Origin: UBA685 sp049889495
GTDB taxonomy: Bacteria > Pseudomonadota > Alphaproteobacteria > Puniceispirillales > Puniceispirillaceae
Direction of reading: 5' to 3'
Length of the DNA: 20,987 bases
Assembly: GCA_049889495.1 (NCBI GenBank)
Contig: JBMHDH010000080.1
Span: 1-20,987 of the forward strand
Shown here: positions 7,253-14,760 of the stretch, piece after piece
Layout of the letters: each line of letters begins with the position of its first letter
Numbering within the stretch: the first letter of the stretch is position 1
Notes under the pieces: model-generated
The model's database searches: none
Told to the model about the DNA's origin: nothing
The model's input: the letters and a program-made list of their open reading frames with translations, nothing else
Made by a program: the position numbers and the translations under genes

Positions 7253-7834
7253 ATGGCTTATTCAAAACCGAATCATGTGAAATTACCAGATCTTGGGATG
7301 TCCTTTAAACAGACAGATCCCAAAGCAGAGGTGCGTGTATGTGAAGCCAAAGGGTGTCACGAAGAGGGGTTATTCCCTGCCCCGCGCAGCCGATCCGCAT
7401 TGCGAGATTATCGGTATTTCTGCCTTGATCACGTGCGCGACTATAACAAAAGATGGAATTATTTTTCTGGGATGGAAGGCGCAGCACTAGAACAAGCTAT
7501 TCGTTCTGCTGCGACATGGGAACGCCCTTCATGGAAATTTGGCACAGGCGGGGCCGCACCTAAGCCAGATCAATTTGATGATGTATTTGGCTTTTTTGAA
7601 AGTGAAACCCGCCCCGCATCTGAGGCAATCTTGGACCAGCTTGACCCAGAAGAGCGCAAAGCATGGGCCCTATTTGGCCTTGATCCGACAGCCAGCAAGA
7701 ATGAAATCAAACAACAATATAACAATTTGGTGAAACAACATCACCCAGATAGGCATGGCGGCGATCCAAAAGCAGAAGAAAAGCTGAAAGAGATCAATCT
7801 TGCCTATTCGCTATTGCGTAAGAAGCACGCATAG
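7253..7834 (+). CDS. J-domain protein (C-terminal DnaJ domain)
   Basis: 193 residues. The J domain is at the C-terminus (about residues 135-191: AWALFGLDPTASKNEIKQQY..., HPD at 165-167, closing INLAYSLLRKK), so it should stimulate an Hsp70 such as DnaK. There is no G/F region, DnaJ zinc finger or C-terminal substrate domain, so this is a specialised J protein rather than DnaJ. The N-terminal part has C30, C35, C57 and H60, spaced like a small zinc site; this is an inference. It lies 46 nt upstream of cobS on the same strand. In many alphaproteobacteria this J protein precedes cobS-cobT (as I recall), suggesting that it helps assemble or remodel that AAA+/vWA complex. No ribosome-binding site is seen before the ATG. 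Confidence 0.88.
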   Translation: MAYSKPNHVKLPDLGMSFKQTDPKAEVRVCEAKGCHEEGLFPAPRSRSALRDYRYFCLDHVRDYNKRWNYFSGMEGAALEQAIRSAATWERPSWKFGTGGAAPKPDQFDDVFGFFESETRPASEAILDQLDPEERKAWALFGLDPTASKNEIKQQYNNLVKQHHPDRHGGDPKAEEKLKEINLAYSLLRKKHA

Positions 7835-7880
7835 CAGTAAAACAGAACCACAAAAAAGAAGTTCCCGGAGTTAAGAGTTC

Positions 7881-8864
7881 ATGTCTTCAGATACAGCCCA
7901 TGGTCGGCCAGCGCATCATATCAGCGCGCCAGATGCAACCTATTCTGTCAGAGAATTATTTGGCATTGATAGCGATATGACAGTCCCAGGCTTTTCAGAA
8001 TCTTCTGATTATGTGCCTATGATTGATCCTGATTATCAATTTGATAAAGACACAACTTTGGCGATCCTTGCTGGCTTTTCGCATAACAGACGCGTGATGA
8101 TCCAAGGATATCACGGCACAGGCAAATCCACCCATATTGAACAGGTGGCAGCACGGCTGAATTGGCCAACCATGCGCATCAATCTTGACAGCCATATCAG
8201 CCGTATTGATTTGATTGGCAAAGATGCGATTGTGCTTCGTGATGGCAAGCAAGTGACCGAATTTAAAGAAGGGCTTTTGCCATGGGCTTTGCAGAATTCT
8301 GTGGCATTGATTTTCGACGAATATGATGCTGGTCGCGCTGATGTGATGTTTGTCATCCAGCGTGTGCTTGAAATTGATGGCAAGCTGACTTTGCTTGACA
8401 GTAATAAGGTGATTTCACCAAACCCGCATTTCCGCCTTTTTGCCACAGCCAACACAGTCGGTCTTGGCGATACAACAGGTCTGTATCACGGCACACAACA
8501 AATAAACCAAGGCCAGATGGATAGATGGTCTATCGTATCCACCTTGAATTATCTGCCGCATGATGATGAGGTGCGTATTGTGCTGGCAAAACAAAAAGAT
8601 TACCAAAACCCAGAAGGCGAAAAGCAAATCGACCAAATGGTGCGGATGGCAGATCTGACACGCAAGGGGTTCTTGGCTGGTGATTTATCAACTGTTATGT
8701 CGCCAAGAACGGTTTTGACATGGGCTGAAAATGCCAAGATCTTTAATGATATTACCTTGGCGTTCCGCCTCAGCTTTTTGAATAAATGTGATGAGATTGA
8801 ACGCCCGACCTTAGCAGAATATTACCAACGTGTCTTTGGCATAGATTTGCCAGAAGCAGGGTAA
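7881..8864 (+). CDS. cobS: Aerobic cobaltochelatase subunit CobS (MoxR-type AAA+ ATPase)
   Basis: 327 residues, the usual CobS length. With CobT it forms the ATP-driven motor that acts on CobN to insert cobalt into hydrogenobyrinate a,c-diamide in the aerobic B12 pathway. Seen: Walker A GYHGTGKS (76-83), Walker B LIFDE (143-147), sensor-1 ATAN (188-191) and MDRW with a candidate arginine finger R215. The N-terminal segment PDATYSVRELFGID is typical of CobS and not of general MoxR proteins. It lies 46 nt after the J-domain gene and 28 nt before cobT, in one apparent operon. No CobN or other cob gene is present in the window, so chelatase function in this organism is assigned by family only. 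Confidence 0.92.
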   Translation: MSSDTAHGRPAHHISAPDATYSVRELFGIDSDMTVPGFSESSDYVPMIDPDYQFDKDTTLAILAGFSHNRRVMIQGYHGTGKSTHIEQVAARLNWPTMRINLDSHISRIDLIGKDAIVLRDGKQVTEFKEGLLPWALQNSVALIFDEYDAGRADVMFVIQRVLEIDGKLTLLDSNKVISPNPHFRLFATANTVGLGDTTGLYHGTQQINQGQMDRWSIVSTLNYLPHDDEVRIVLAKQKDYQNPEGEKQIDQMVRMADLTRKGFLAGDLSTVMSPRTVLTWAENAKIFNDITLAFRLSFLNKCDEIERPTLAEYYQRVFGIDLPEAG

Positions 8865-8892
8865 TTGGCACGCTGATAAGGAATAACAAATC

Positions 8893-10755
8893 GTGAGTGA
8901 TGGTGACAATCAGACAGAATTTCTAAAGGCGAATGCCGCATCTATGCGTGCCCTTGCTGGCGGACAACAAGTCAATGTGCGCTATGCGGGTCATGATACA
9001 CATGTGGGCAAGACAGAAGTGCGCCTGCCAGCCCTTGCCAGAGAATGCCTGTCGCAATCAATGGAAAAATTGCGAGGGGCGTCTGATTCGGCTGGTCTAT
9101 GGCTGGCCCATCATAATGAAGCCACACATAATAAGCTTTGCCCTAAATTAGCGGGTGCAAGATCTGTATTTGAAGCCGCAGAGCAAGCGCGCATCGAAGC
9201 CATTGGTGCCAATCAAATGGCTGGGGTGAAAAAAAACCTGACTGAAAAATTAAACGCCCATTATGAAGGGCGGACCATTGGGTCTCCTGATTCAGGTGAT
9301 GAAGGCGCGCTTGCAGAAGCGGTGCGTCTTACGCTACGCGAAGTTCTAACTGGCGAAGCCCCGCCAGCATCTACAGCCATGACAATGGATTTATGGCGTC
9401 CTTGGATCCAATCACGCGCAGGTGCTTTGCTTGATAAAATGCAAGGCACCGAAGATGATCAGGCCGCTTTTGCCAAATTGGCGCGTCAGTTAATTGGCGC
9501 ACTGGAATCAGAGATGGGCGATGCCGCCGATACAGAAGGCGATGATGACGCTGATGATGAAAATGGCAATGACAATGCTGATGATGATCAAGATGGCATG
9601 GATGATGAAGCCGAAAATGCACAAGGCGAAGATTCAAGTGATAGTGATGATACCCAATCCTTAGAACAAGATGGTGAAGCTGCTGCAATGAGCGCCGATG
9701 ATGGTGCGGATATGGATGGTGATCCCGATATGGATGCCATGGCAGATGGGGATGCCCCAGGTGGTGAGCCACAAGGCCAATCACCTTATAAATCTGGCAA
9801 TGAAGATGCCTATCAGATCTATACCAAGATTTATGATGAAATCGTGCAAGCTGATGAGTTATGTGATTCTGAAGAATTAGATCGTTTGCGTGCCATGCTA
9901 GATCGGCATCTTGAAAATCTTACATCTGTGATTGGTAAGCTTGCCAACCGCCTACAGCGCAAATTGATGGCCCACCAAAACAGATCATGGGATTTTGATT
10001 TAGAAGAAGGCATTTTGGATGCTGGTAAATTGCACCGCGTTGTCACACAGCCTTTATCTGCTTTGTCATATAAACAAGAACAAGATACCAAATTCCGTGA
10101 CACTGTTGTCACATTGCTTCTTGATAATTCTGGCTCTATGCGCGGGCGTCCGATTACCATTGCCGCTGTAACAGCTGATATTTTGGCGCGCACGCTTGAG
10201 CGGTGCGGGGTGAAGGTTGAGATCTTAGGCTTTACCACCAAAGCATGGAAAGGTGGCAAATCACGCGAAGCTTGGCAAATTGCAGGCAAGCCAGAAAAAC
10301 CTGGTCGGTTAAATGATTTGCGCCATATCATCTATAAAGGCGCAGATACCCCATGGCGCCGTGCCAGACGTTCGCTTGGATTGATGTTACGCGAAGGCAT
10401 ATTGAAAGAAAATATTGATGGCGAAGCGCTATCTTGGGCGCATGATCGTTTAATGATGCGCAACGAAGATCGACGTATTTTGATGGTCATCTCTGATGGC
10501 GCACCTGTTGATGATTCGACCCTATCTTCAAATAGCGGCAATTATCTAGAAAAGCATCTGCGCTTGATGATTGACCGCATCCAAACCAAATCCCCTATTG
10601 AATTGATGGCGATTCGTATTGGTCATGATGTGAACCGTTATTATGACAATGCGCTGACGATTACAGATGTTGACCAGCTTGGCGGGGCTGTGATGACACA
10701 GCTAGCTGATTTATTTGACGAAGATAAAAAAGGCAAAAGGCGCCGCGCTGCATAG
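8893..10755 (+). CDS. cobT: Aerobic cobaltochelatase subunit CobT (vWA protein)
   Basis: 620 residues, GTG start preceded by AAGGAA. This is the vWA partner of CobS, thought to link the AAA+ ring to CobN. Domains: N-terminal helical region (1-205), a strongly acidic D/E/G-rich linker (about 208-295), a middle helical region (300-400), and a C-terminal vWA domain. The MIDAS is seen as DNSGS (411-415), FTTK (T449) and the ISDGAP aspartate (D535). The tail ends in a basic KKGKRRRAA. The acidic linker is normal for CobT and explains the aspartate-codon GAT/GAC runs at 9520-9760. It follows cobS by 28 nt and is closed by the hairpin at 10814-10840. Confidence 0.93.
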   Translation: MSDGDNQTEFLKANAASMRALAGGQQVNVRYAGHDTHVGKTEVRLPALARECLSQSMEKLRGASDSAGLWLAHHNEATHNKLCPKLAGARSVFEAAEQARIEAIGANQMAGVKKNLTEKLNAHYEGRTIGSPDSGDEGALAEAVRLTLREVLTGEAPPASTAMTMDLWRPWIQSRAGALLDKMQGTEDDQAAFAKLARQLIGALESEMGDAADTEGDDDADDENGNDNADDDQDGMDDEAENAQGEDSSDSDDTQSLEQDGEAAAMSADDGADMDGDPDMDAMADGDAPGGEPQGQSPYKSGNEDAYQIYTKIYDEIVQADELCDSEELDRLRAMLDRHLENLTSVIGKLANRLQRKLMAHQNRSWDFDLEEGILDAGKLHRVVTQPLSALSYKQEQDTKFRDTVVTLLLDNSGSMRGRPITIAAVTADILARTLERCGVKVEILGFTTKAWKGGKSREAWQIAGKPEKPGRLNDLRHIIYKGADTPWRRARRSLGLMLREGILKENIDGEALSWAHDRLMMRNEDRRILMVISDGAPVDDSTLSSNSGNYLEKHLRLMIDRIQTKSPIELMAIRIGHDVNRYYDNALTITDVDQLGGAVMTQLADLFDEDKKGKRRRAA

Positions 10756-10813
10756 ATTTATTGAACAAATCTATGGTGTAATGCCTGTTACATCACATCA
10801 TTTTTAAAAAACA

Positions 10814-10840
10814 AAACCCGCTTCATAATAAAGCGGGTTT
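10814..10840. terminator. Bidirectional terminator between cobT and rpmB
   Basis: A perfect 10-bp stem AAACCCGCTT / AAGCGGGTTT with a 7-nt loop. On the minus strand the stem is followed by a T-rich tract (TTTTGTTTTTT), a classic intrinsic terminator for rpmB. On the plus strand the following tract is shorter, but it should still end the cobST transcript. Confidence 0.85.
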
Positions 10841-10881
10841 ATTTAGTCTTACCATGTAAGATTGCTGTTTTGAGATGGGTG

Positions 10882-11163
10882 TTACGCAGAAGCGGCCATC
10901 ATCTCACGCTTTAACGCTCTGGCATCATCAGCCAATTCAGCATTGCGCGCTTGCATCAAAAAGGCGTCTAGGCCCCCGTGCTTTTCAATTGTGCGGATGG
11001 CACTTGTTGAAATGCGCAAAGTAACAGTGCGGCCCAAAATGTCTGACTGCATGCTAGCCTGCTGTAGATTTGGTAGAAAACGACGACGCGTTCTGTTGTT
11101 CGCGTGGCTGACATTATTGCCAGACATAACGCCCTTACCTGTAATTTGACAACGCTTGGCCAT
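10882..11163 (-). CDS. rpmB: 50S ribosomal protein L28
   Basis: 93 residues starting MAKRCQITGKGVMSGNNVSH. L28 is a structural protein of the large ribosomal subunit. The N-terminal signature TGKGVMSGNNVSHANN and the basic RTRRRFLPNLQ are nearly invariant in alphaproteobacteria. The extended form with an alanine-rich tail is also typical of that class. An ATG at 11169 is in frame, but AAGGAG (11171-11176) lies only one base before it and exactly seven bases before the ATG at 11163, so 11163 is the start. It is a single-gene unit with its own promoter (11213-11241) and terminator (10814-10840). Confidence 0.96.
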   Translation of the reverse strand: MAKRCQITGKGVMSGNNVSHANNRTRRRFLPNLQQASMQSDILGRTVTLRISTSAIRTIEKHGGLDAFLMQARNAELADDARALKREMMAASA

Positions 11164-11212
11164 GGCCATGCTCCTTCATCTTTTTCCCTACGGAATTAAA
11201 ACTGTGAAAGGG

Positions 11213-11241
11213 GTTGTAGACCAAAGCCCCCTCAGGGTCAA
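11213..11241 (-). promoter_or_regulatory. Strong sigma70-type promoter of rpmB
   Basis: Read on the minus strand: TTGACC (11236-11241), a 17-nt spacer containing GAGGGGGC, then TACAAC (11213-11218). Spacing is ideal and the boxes are close to consensus. The message would start about 40 nt before the rpmB ATG. Confidence 0.72.
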
Positions 11242-11384
11242 GTTGTTTTGCACGCTTTGATAAAAGGACCCGCTGCCAAAATCATCTGATCAGAGCCACA
11301 AAGATATCAGACCTTCTGAAAGCCAAAAAAGAAAATCTGATAATGTAATCTTTTATTAACCATTTAGGATTATCCTTTTGGGTT

Positions 11385-11749
11385 ATGAAAGAAAAATTAC
11401 CAAAATTAACCAGCTTGCATAAACGTAATGTCATTCTGGCGCAAAACGAACCACAATACAGGTGGAATATTATGTCTGGTCTGCACTAGAGAAGATCGCA
11501 GATCAGATCAATATCCCGTTTTCGCATTTGCTAGAGCATGTGTATTATAACAAACATGATTTGCCGATGGCCCAATCATTGCGGTTTGTTGCCATTTTAT
11601 ATTTCTCAGGTCAGGCAGCAAAGCTTGCAAAACAGCCAGCTGATACAAATCACAATCAATTGAGGCTTGCCGAATCAGGCCAAAATGAAGATTTGCAATC
11701 TTTTGACGAGGCTTTGACTTCGTTACATTACGCCGCCTGCAAGGGCTGA
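11385..11749 (+). CDS. Ribbon-helix-helix domain protein with apparent -1 frameshift near 11447
   Basis: Two overlapping frames together give one ribbon-helix-helix (RHH_4-like) protein. The frame from ATG 11385 reads MKEKLPKLTSLHKRNVILAQN and runs into a stop at 11487. The frame that is open from 11429 to the stop at 11747 reads RTTIQVEYYVWSALEKIA, then LLEHVYY and LRFVAILYFSG. Joined with a one-base step back at 11447 they reproduce the family layout KR.V.IA..RT...LE..FW.AL..IA with exact spacing. So one base (most simply a C after AAC) is missing, or the ribosome slips, or the read is wrong. Downstream of the shift the only usable start is GTG 11462, which loses the first beta strand that contacts DNA. 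The C-terminal 35 residues are polar. The gene overlaps the convergent pyrD 3' end by 27 nt. Target unknown. Confidence 0.6.
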
Positions 11750-12850
11750 ATTATAAAGATCACTTGCCTGGCGATGCGCGTCGCCAGCCTGCTTATGCGC
11801 ACCGCGTAATGACGCAATATCTGGGATATTCGCGATGGCTAGCATATGATGCAATTCATGAAGAATACGGGCTGGCAAATCTGGCCCTGATAAGGATAAG
11901 GCGCTATAGAGCTGTGTGGCATCTGCGCCAAGTGCCAAGCGGACAAACACATCTTTGGCATCAAAAATTCCACCCACAGAAATCAGTGCTAAATCACTGC
12001 CATGTGTTGCTTTAAATGCCAGCGCATTGATCAACGCCTGTTCTGATAATTGCGCCACGGGCCTGCCTGATAAGCCGCCTTGTTCATCTTTATAAGATGA
12101 GCGCAAATCATCTGGTCGTTGAATGGTGGTATTGGTCAAAATGAACCCAGCAATCGGATAACGCATCGCCGCTTCCATAGATTGATGAAGCGCAGATGAT
12201 GTTAAATCAGGCGCCAATTTCACAAAGACAGGAAGTGTGGTACCGCTCTGATTTCCATCAGCCTCTTTCAGCCCAGCGAAAGTGGCATCTAGCGTATCAG
12301 CCAACCCCTTTTCATCTTGCAAATCGCGCAAACCTGGGGTGTTAGGTGACGAAATATTTACCGTCAGATAATCTGCCAATGACGCCAATGCGGCCGCTCC
12401 TTTATGATAATCATCTGGCTTATGTTCGGTCAGTTTATTGGCGCCAATATTTACCCCAAGGATCTGGCCTTCTTTGGCTTTGCGCTTTTGCAATCTTTTC
12501 TTGGCAGCATCCATGCCATGGCCATTAAAGCCATACCGATTGATCACAGCCTCGTCTTCTGGCAGGCGAAACACACGTGGGCGCGGATTGCCAGGCTGTG
12601 GCAAAGGGGTGATGGTGCCAACTTCAACCATACCAAAGCCAAGCTGGAAGGCGCCATCATAAGCTTCTGCATTTTTATCAAATCCTGCCGCAAGCCCAAG
12701 TGGGTTATCACAAGAAAGCCCCGCAATCATCACTGGCAGGGACGGACATTTTACAGATGGGCCCACCCCATAAGACAGGGCTTTAACAGCCACATTATGG
12801 GCCATTTCGGCTGGTAATTTACGCGTTAATGCGCTTGCGATTTGCCACAT
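11723..12850 (-). CDS. pyrD: Dihydroorotate dehydrogenase, class 2 (quinone-dependent)
   Basis: Oxidises dihydroorotate to orotate in pyrimidine synthesis, passing electrons through FMN to the quinone pool at the inner membrane. 375 residues, a little long. Seen: the N-terminal amphipathic helix region (residues 1-30) typical of class 2, AAGFDKNAE (54-62), NRYGFNGHG (104-112), the catalytic-loop motif NISSPNTPGLRDLQ (165-178) with S168 as the base, LTNTT (238-242), SGRP (261-264) and SVGGI (291-295), which binds the FMN phosphate. The last 30 residues are an extension with a diverged seven-residue duplication (AHKQAGD / AHRQASD). It lies 56 nt after lysS on the same strand, probably co-transcribed. 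Its 3' end overlaps the convergent ribbon-helix-helix gene. Confidence 0.96.
   Translation of the reverse strand: MWQIASALTRKLPAEMAHNVAVKALSYGVGPSVKCPSLPVMIAGLSCDNPLGLAAGFDKNAEAYDGAFQLGFGMVEVGTITPLPQPGNPRPRVFRLPEDEAVINRYGFNGHGMDAAKKRLQKRKAKEGQILGVNIGANKLTEHKPDDYHKGAAALASLADYLTVNISSPNTPGLRDLQDEKGLADTLDATFAGLKEADGNQSGTTLPVFVKLAPDLTSSALHQSMEAAMRYPIAGFILTNTTIQRPDDLRSSYKDEQGGLSGRPVAQLSEQALINALAFKATHGSDLALISVGGIFDAKDVFVRLALGADATQLYSALSLSGPDLPARILHELHHMLAIANIPDIASLRGAHKQAGDAHRQASDLYNSALAGGVM
11759..11800 (-). repeat. Diverged 21-nt tandem duplication in the pyrD tail
   Basis: Two adjacent 21-nt units (11759-11779, 11780-11800) encode AHRQASD and AHKQAGD in the C-terminal extension of PyrD. The protein repeat is clear although several bases differ, so this duplication is older than the others in the window. 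Confidence 0.65.
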
Positions 12851-12906
12851 ATCTTTCTTGTGTTTCTTTGCTTAGCTTATTTTTTTGGCTTCTTTATGTT
12901 GCCTAA

Positions 12907-14523
12907 TTAAGAGACCAGCTTGTCATGTAACACATCATCAAATAGGGCAAGCGTTTTTTCCCTGCCATATAATTTGAAGAATCCCCCCATACGCGGGCCT
13001 TGTGTTTGGCCAAGCATGGTTTCATATAAACAGCTGAACCAGTCTCTTAAGTTTTCATAGCCTGCCTCTTTGCCAGCGGCATAAACGCAAGACTGCAATT
13101 CTTCGCCTGTTGCCTCATCTGGCTGGGCAGCAATCACATCACGCAATTGTGCAATGATTTGTTTTTCAGCATCTGTTGCCGCACGATAGGACAAGGTTGG
13201 CGCCACGCGATCTTGATAATAATTCACAGCATAAGACATCATATTATCAAGCACAGGATGGCTGTCTTTGGTTACGCCTGGTACATAATCAGAAACATAA
13301 CCCCAAATCACATCTGCAGTTTCTGCCTGACAGACCGCCGCGAGATTCAATAACAAAGAAAAGCTGACAGGCATATCTTTAACGCTGACATCTCCTTTTT
13401 GGATATGCCATACAGGGTTTTCCAACTGCCCTTTTGCATCAAGCTCTGGTAATTTGCTGGCATGGGCAAAAAATTCATCAACCGCCTTTGGGATAGAATC
13501 AAAATAAAGACGTTTGGCGCGCTTTGGCTGGCCATACATAAATAATGCCAAAGATTCAGGACTGCCATAACGAAGCCATTCTTCGATTGACAGGCCATTG
13601 CCTTTTGATTTCGAGATTTTTTCCCCATTTTGATCAAGAAATAATTCATAGGAAAAAGCCGTTGGCGGCACCTTGCCAAGCACACGCACAATCTTTGATG
13701 ATAAATTCACAGAATCAATCAAATCCTTGCCTGACATTTCATAATCAACATCCAGCGCATACCAGCGCATCGCCCAATCGCATTTCCATTGCAATTTACA
13801 AGCCCCGCCTGTCACAGGCACAGTGCGTTCGACGCCGCTATTTGGATCTTCATAGGTGATGGTGCCATCTGCGGCATTTGTGGCGGTTACTTTGGCTTGC
13901 AGAACGCGTCCTGTATCAGGACAGATTGGCAAAAATGGGGAATAGGTTTTGCGACGTTCTTCACCCAAGGTTGGCAAGATAATATCGCGAACCGCATCAT
14001 AATGTTTCAGAATATGAAGCAAGGCGTCATCCATCCGCCCACTTTGATATTCTATTGTCGCGCTCATAAATTCATAGTCAAAGCCAAACCCATCCAAAAA
14101 CGCGCATAAACGCGCATTATTATGTTCACCAAAGCTGTTATATTCACCAAAGGGATCTGGCACTTTGGTCAAAGGCTGGTCGATATAATTGGCCAAATTT
14201 TCTTTATTTGGGACATTATCAGGCACTTTGCGGAACCCATCCATATCATCTGAAAAACAGATTAATCTTGTCTTGCGGCCTGTTAAAACTTCAAATGCCA
14301 AACGCACCATAGAGGTGCGGACCACTTCGCCAAATGTGCCAATATGCGGCAAGCCAGACGGGCCATAGCCTGTTTCAAACACCACAGGGCGTGTGCCATC
14401 ATCTCCTGATTTTTCGAGCCGTTTTATGATATTGCGTGCTTCAGCAAAAGGCCATGCTTTGGCATCTTGCGCATGTTCGGCCAAGGAAGGATCAAAAGAC
14501 ATAATGGGCATCGCATCTGACAT
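12907..14523 (-). CDS. lysS: Lysyl-tRNA synthetase, class I
   Basis: Charges tRNA-Lys with lysine. 538 residues of the class I type (also called LysK) that replaces the usual class II enzyme in alphaproteobacteria and archaea. The Rossmann signature is GYGPSGLPHIGTF (HIGT at 60-63) and the second signature KISKSKGNG (302-310). ALDVDYEMSGKDL (257-269) and PFLPICPDTGRV are also family-typical. The C-terminal helical anticodon-binding region covers about 380-538. The ATG at 14523 is preceded by AAGAGAG. It appears to form an operon with pyrD (56-nt gap) and is divergent from the helicase gene. Confidence 0.96.
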   Translation of the reverse strand: MSDAMPIMSFDPSLAEHAQDAKAWPFAEARNIIKRLEKSGDDGTRPVVFETGYGPSGLPHIGTFGEVVRTSMVRLAFEVLTGRKTRLICFSDDMDGFRKVPDNVPNKENLANYIDQPLTKVPDPFGEYNSFGEHNNARLCAFLDGFGFDYEFMSATIEYQSGRMDDALLHILKHYDAVRDIILPTLGEERRKTYSPFLPICPDTGRVLQAKVTATNAADGTITYEDPNSGVERTVPVTGGACKLQWKCDWAMRWYALDVDYEMSGKDLIDSVNLSSKIVRVLGKVPPTAFSYELFLDQNGEKISKSKGNGLSIEEWLRYGSPESLALFMYGQPKRAKRLYFDSIPKAVDEFFAHASKLPELDAKGQLENPVWHIQKGDVSVKDMPVSFSLLLNLAAVCQAETADVIWGYVSDYVPGVTKDSHPVLDNMMSYAVNYYQDRVAPTLSYRAATDAEKQIIAQLRDVIAAQPDEATGEELQSCVYAAGKEAGYENLRDWFSCLYETMLGQTQGPRMGGFFKLYGREKTLALFDDVLHDKLVS

Positions 14524-14760
14524 GATGGGGCTCTCTTAAAAAGTGTCATTAAAGCCACTGCTTTTTTTGGGTTTGTGACAAAATTGTAAATCAGAAACTT
14601 CAGCAGTTTGGCCCAGAACCTATGCGAAATTGCCTTGGAAAAGCAAGTTTTTTCGTTTTGCCGCCACTTGCCATAACACGGGTCTGCTTGATGTTGTCAT
14701 GAAGTAATTGTCTTTCAGGCAATTGACTGGCCTGTGCATTCAGCTAGTCTGTGGGTCGCC
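14524..14760. promoter_or_regulatory. Divergent intergenic region, lysS / helicase
   Basis: 237 nt that must hold promoters for lysS (minus) and the helicase (plus). AT-rich, with scattered TTG-type -35 candidates (for example TTGCTT read on the minus strand near 14650), but no pair good enough to assign. No stem-loop with more than a four- or five-base stem was found. Confidence 0.5.

Noticed and set aside
9371..9784. 137-codon histidine-rich frame opposite cobT
   Set aside because: The His/Leu richness is just the complement of the aspartate codons in the acidic CobT linker.
9831..10331. 166-codon frame on the minus strand opposite the cobT vWA domain
   Set aside because: It is antisense to a strongly conserved domain, with no start signal or motif of its own.
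11163..11169. Upstream ATG for rpmB at 11169
   Set aside because: AAGGAG is only one base away from it, too close; it fits the ATG at 11163 with seven bases.
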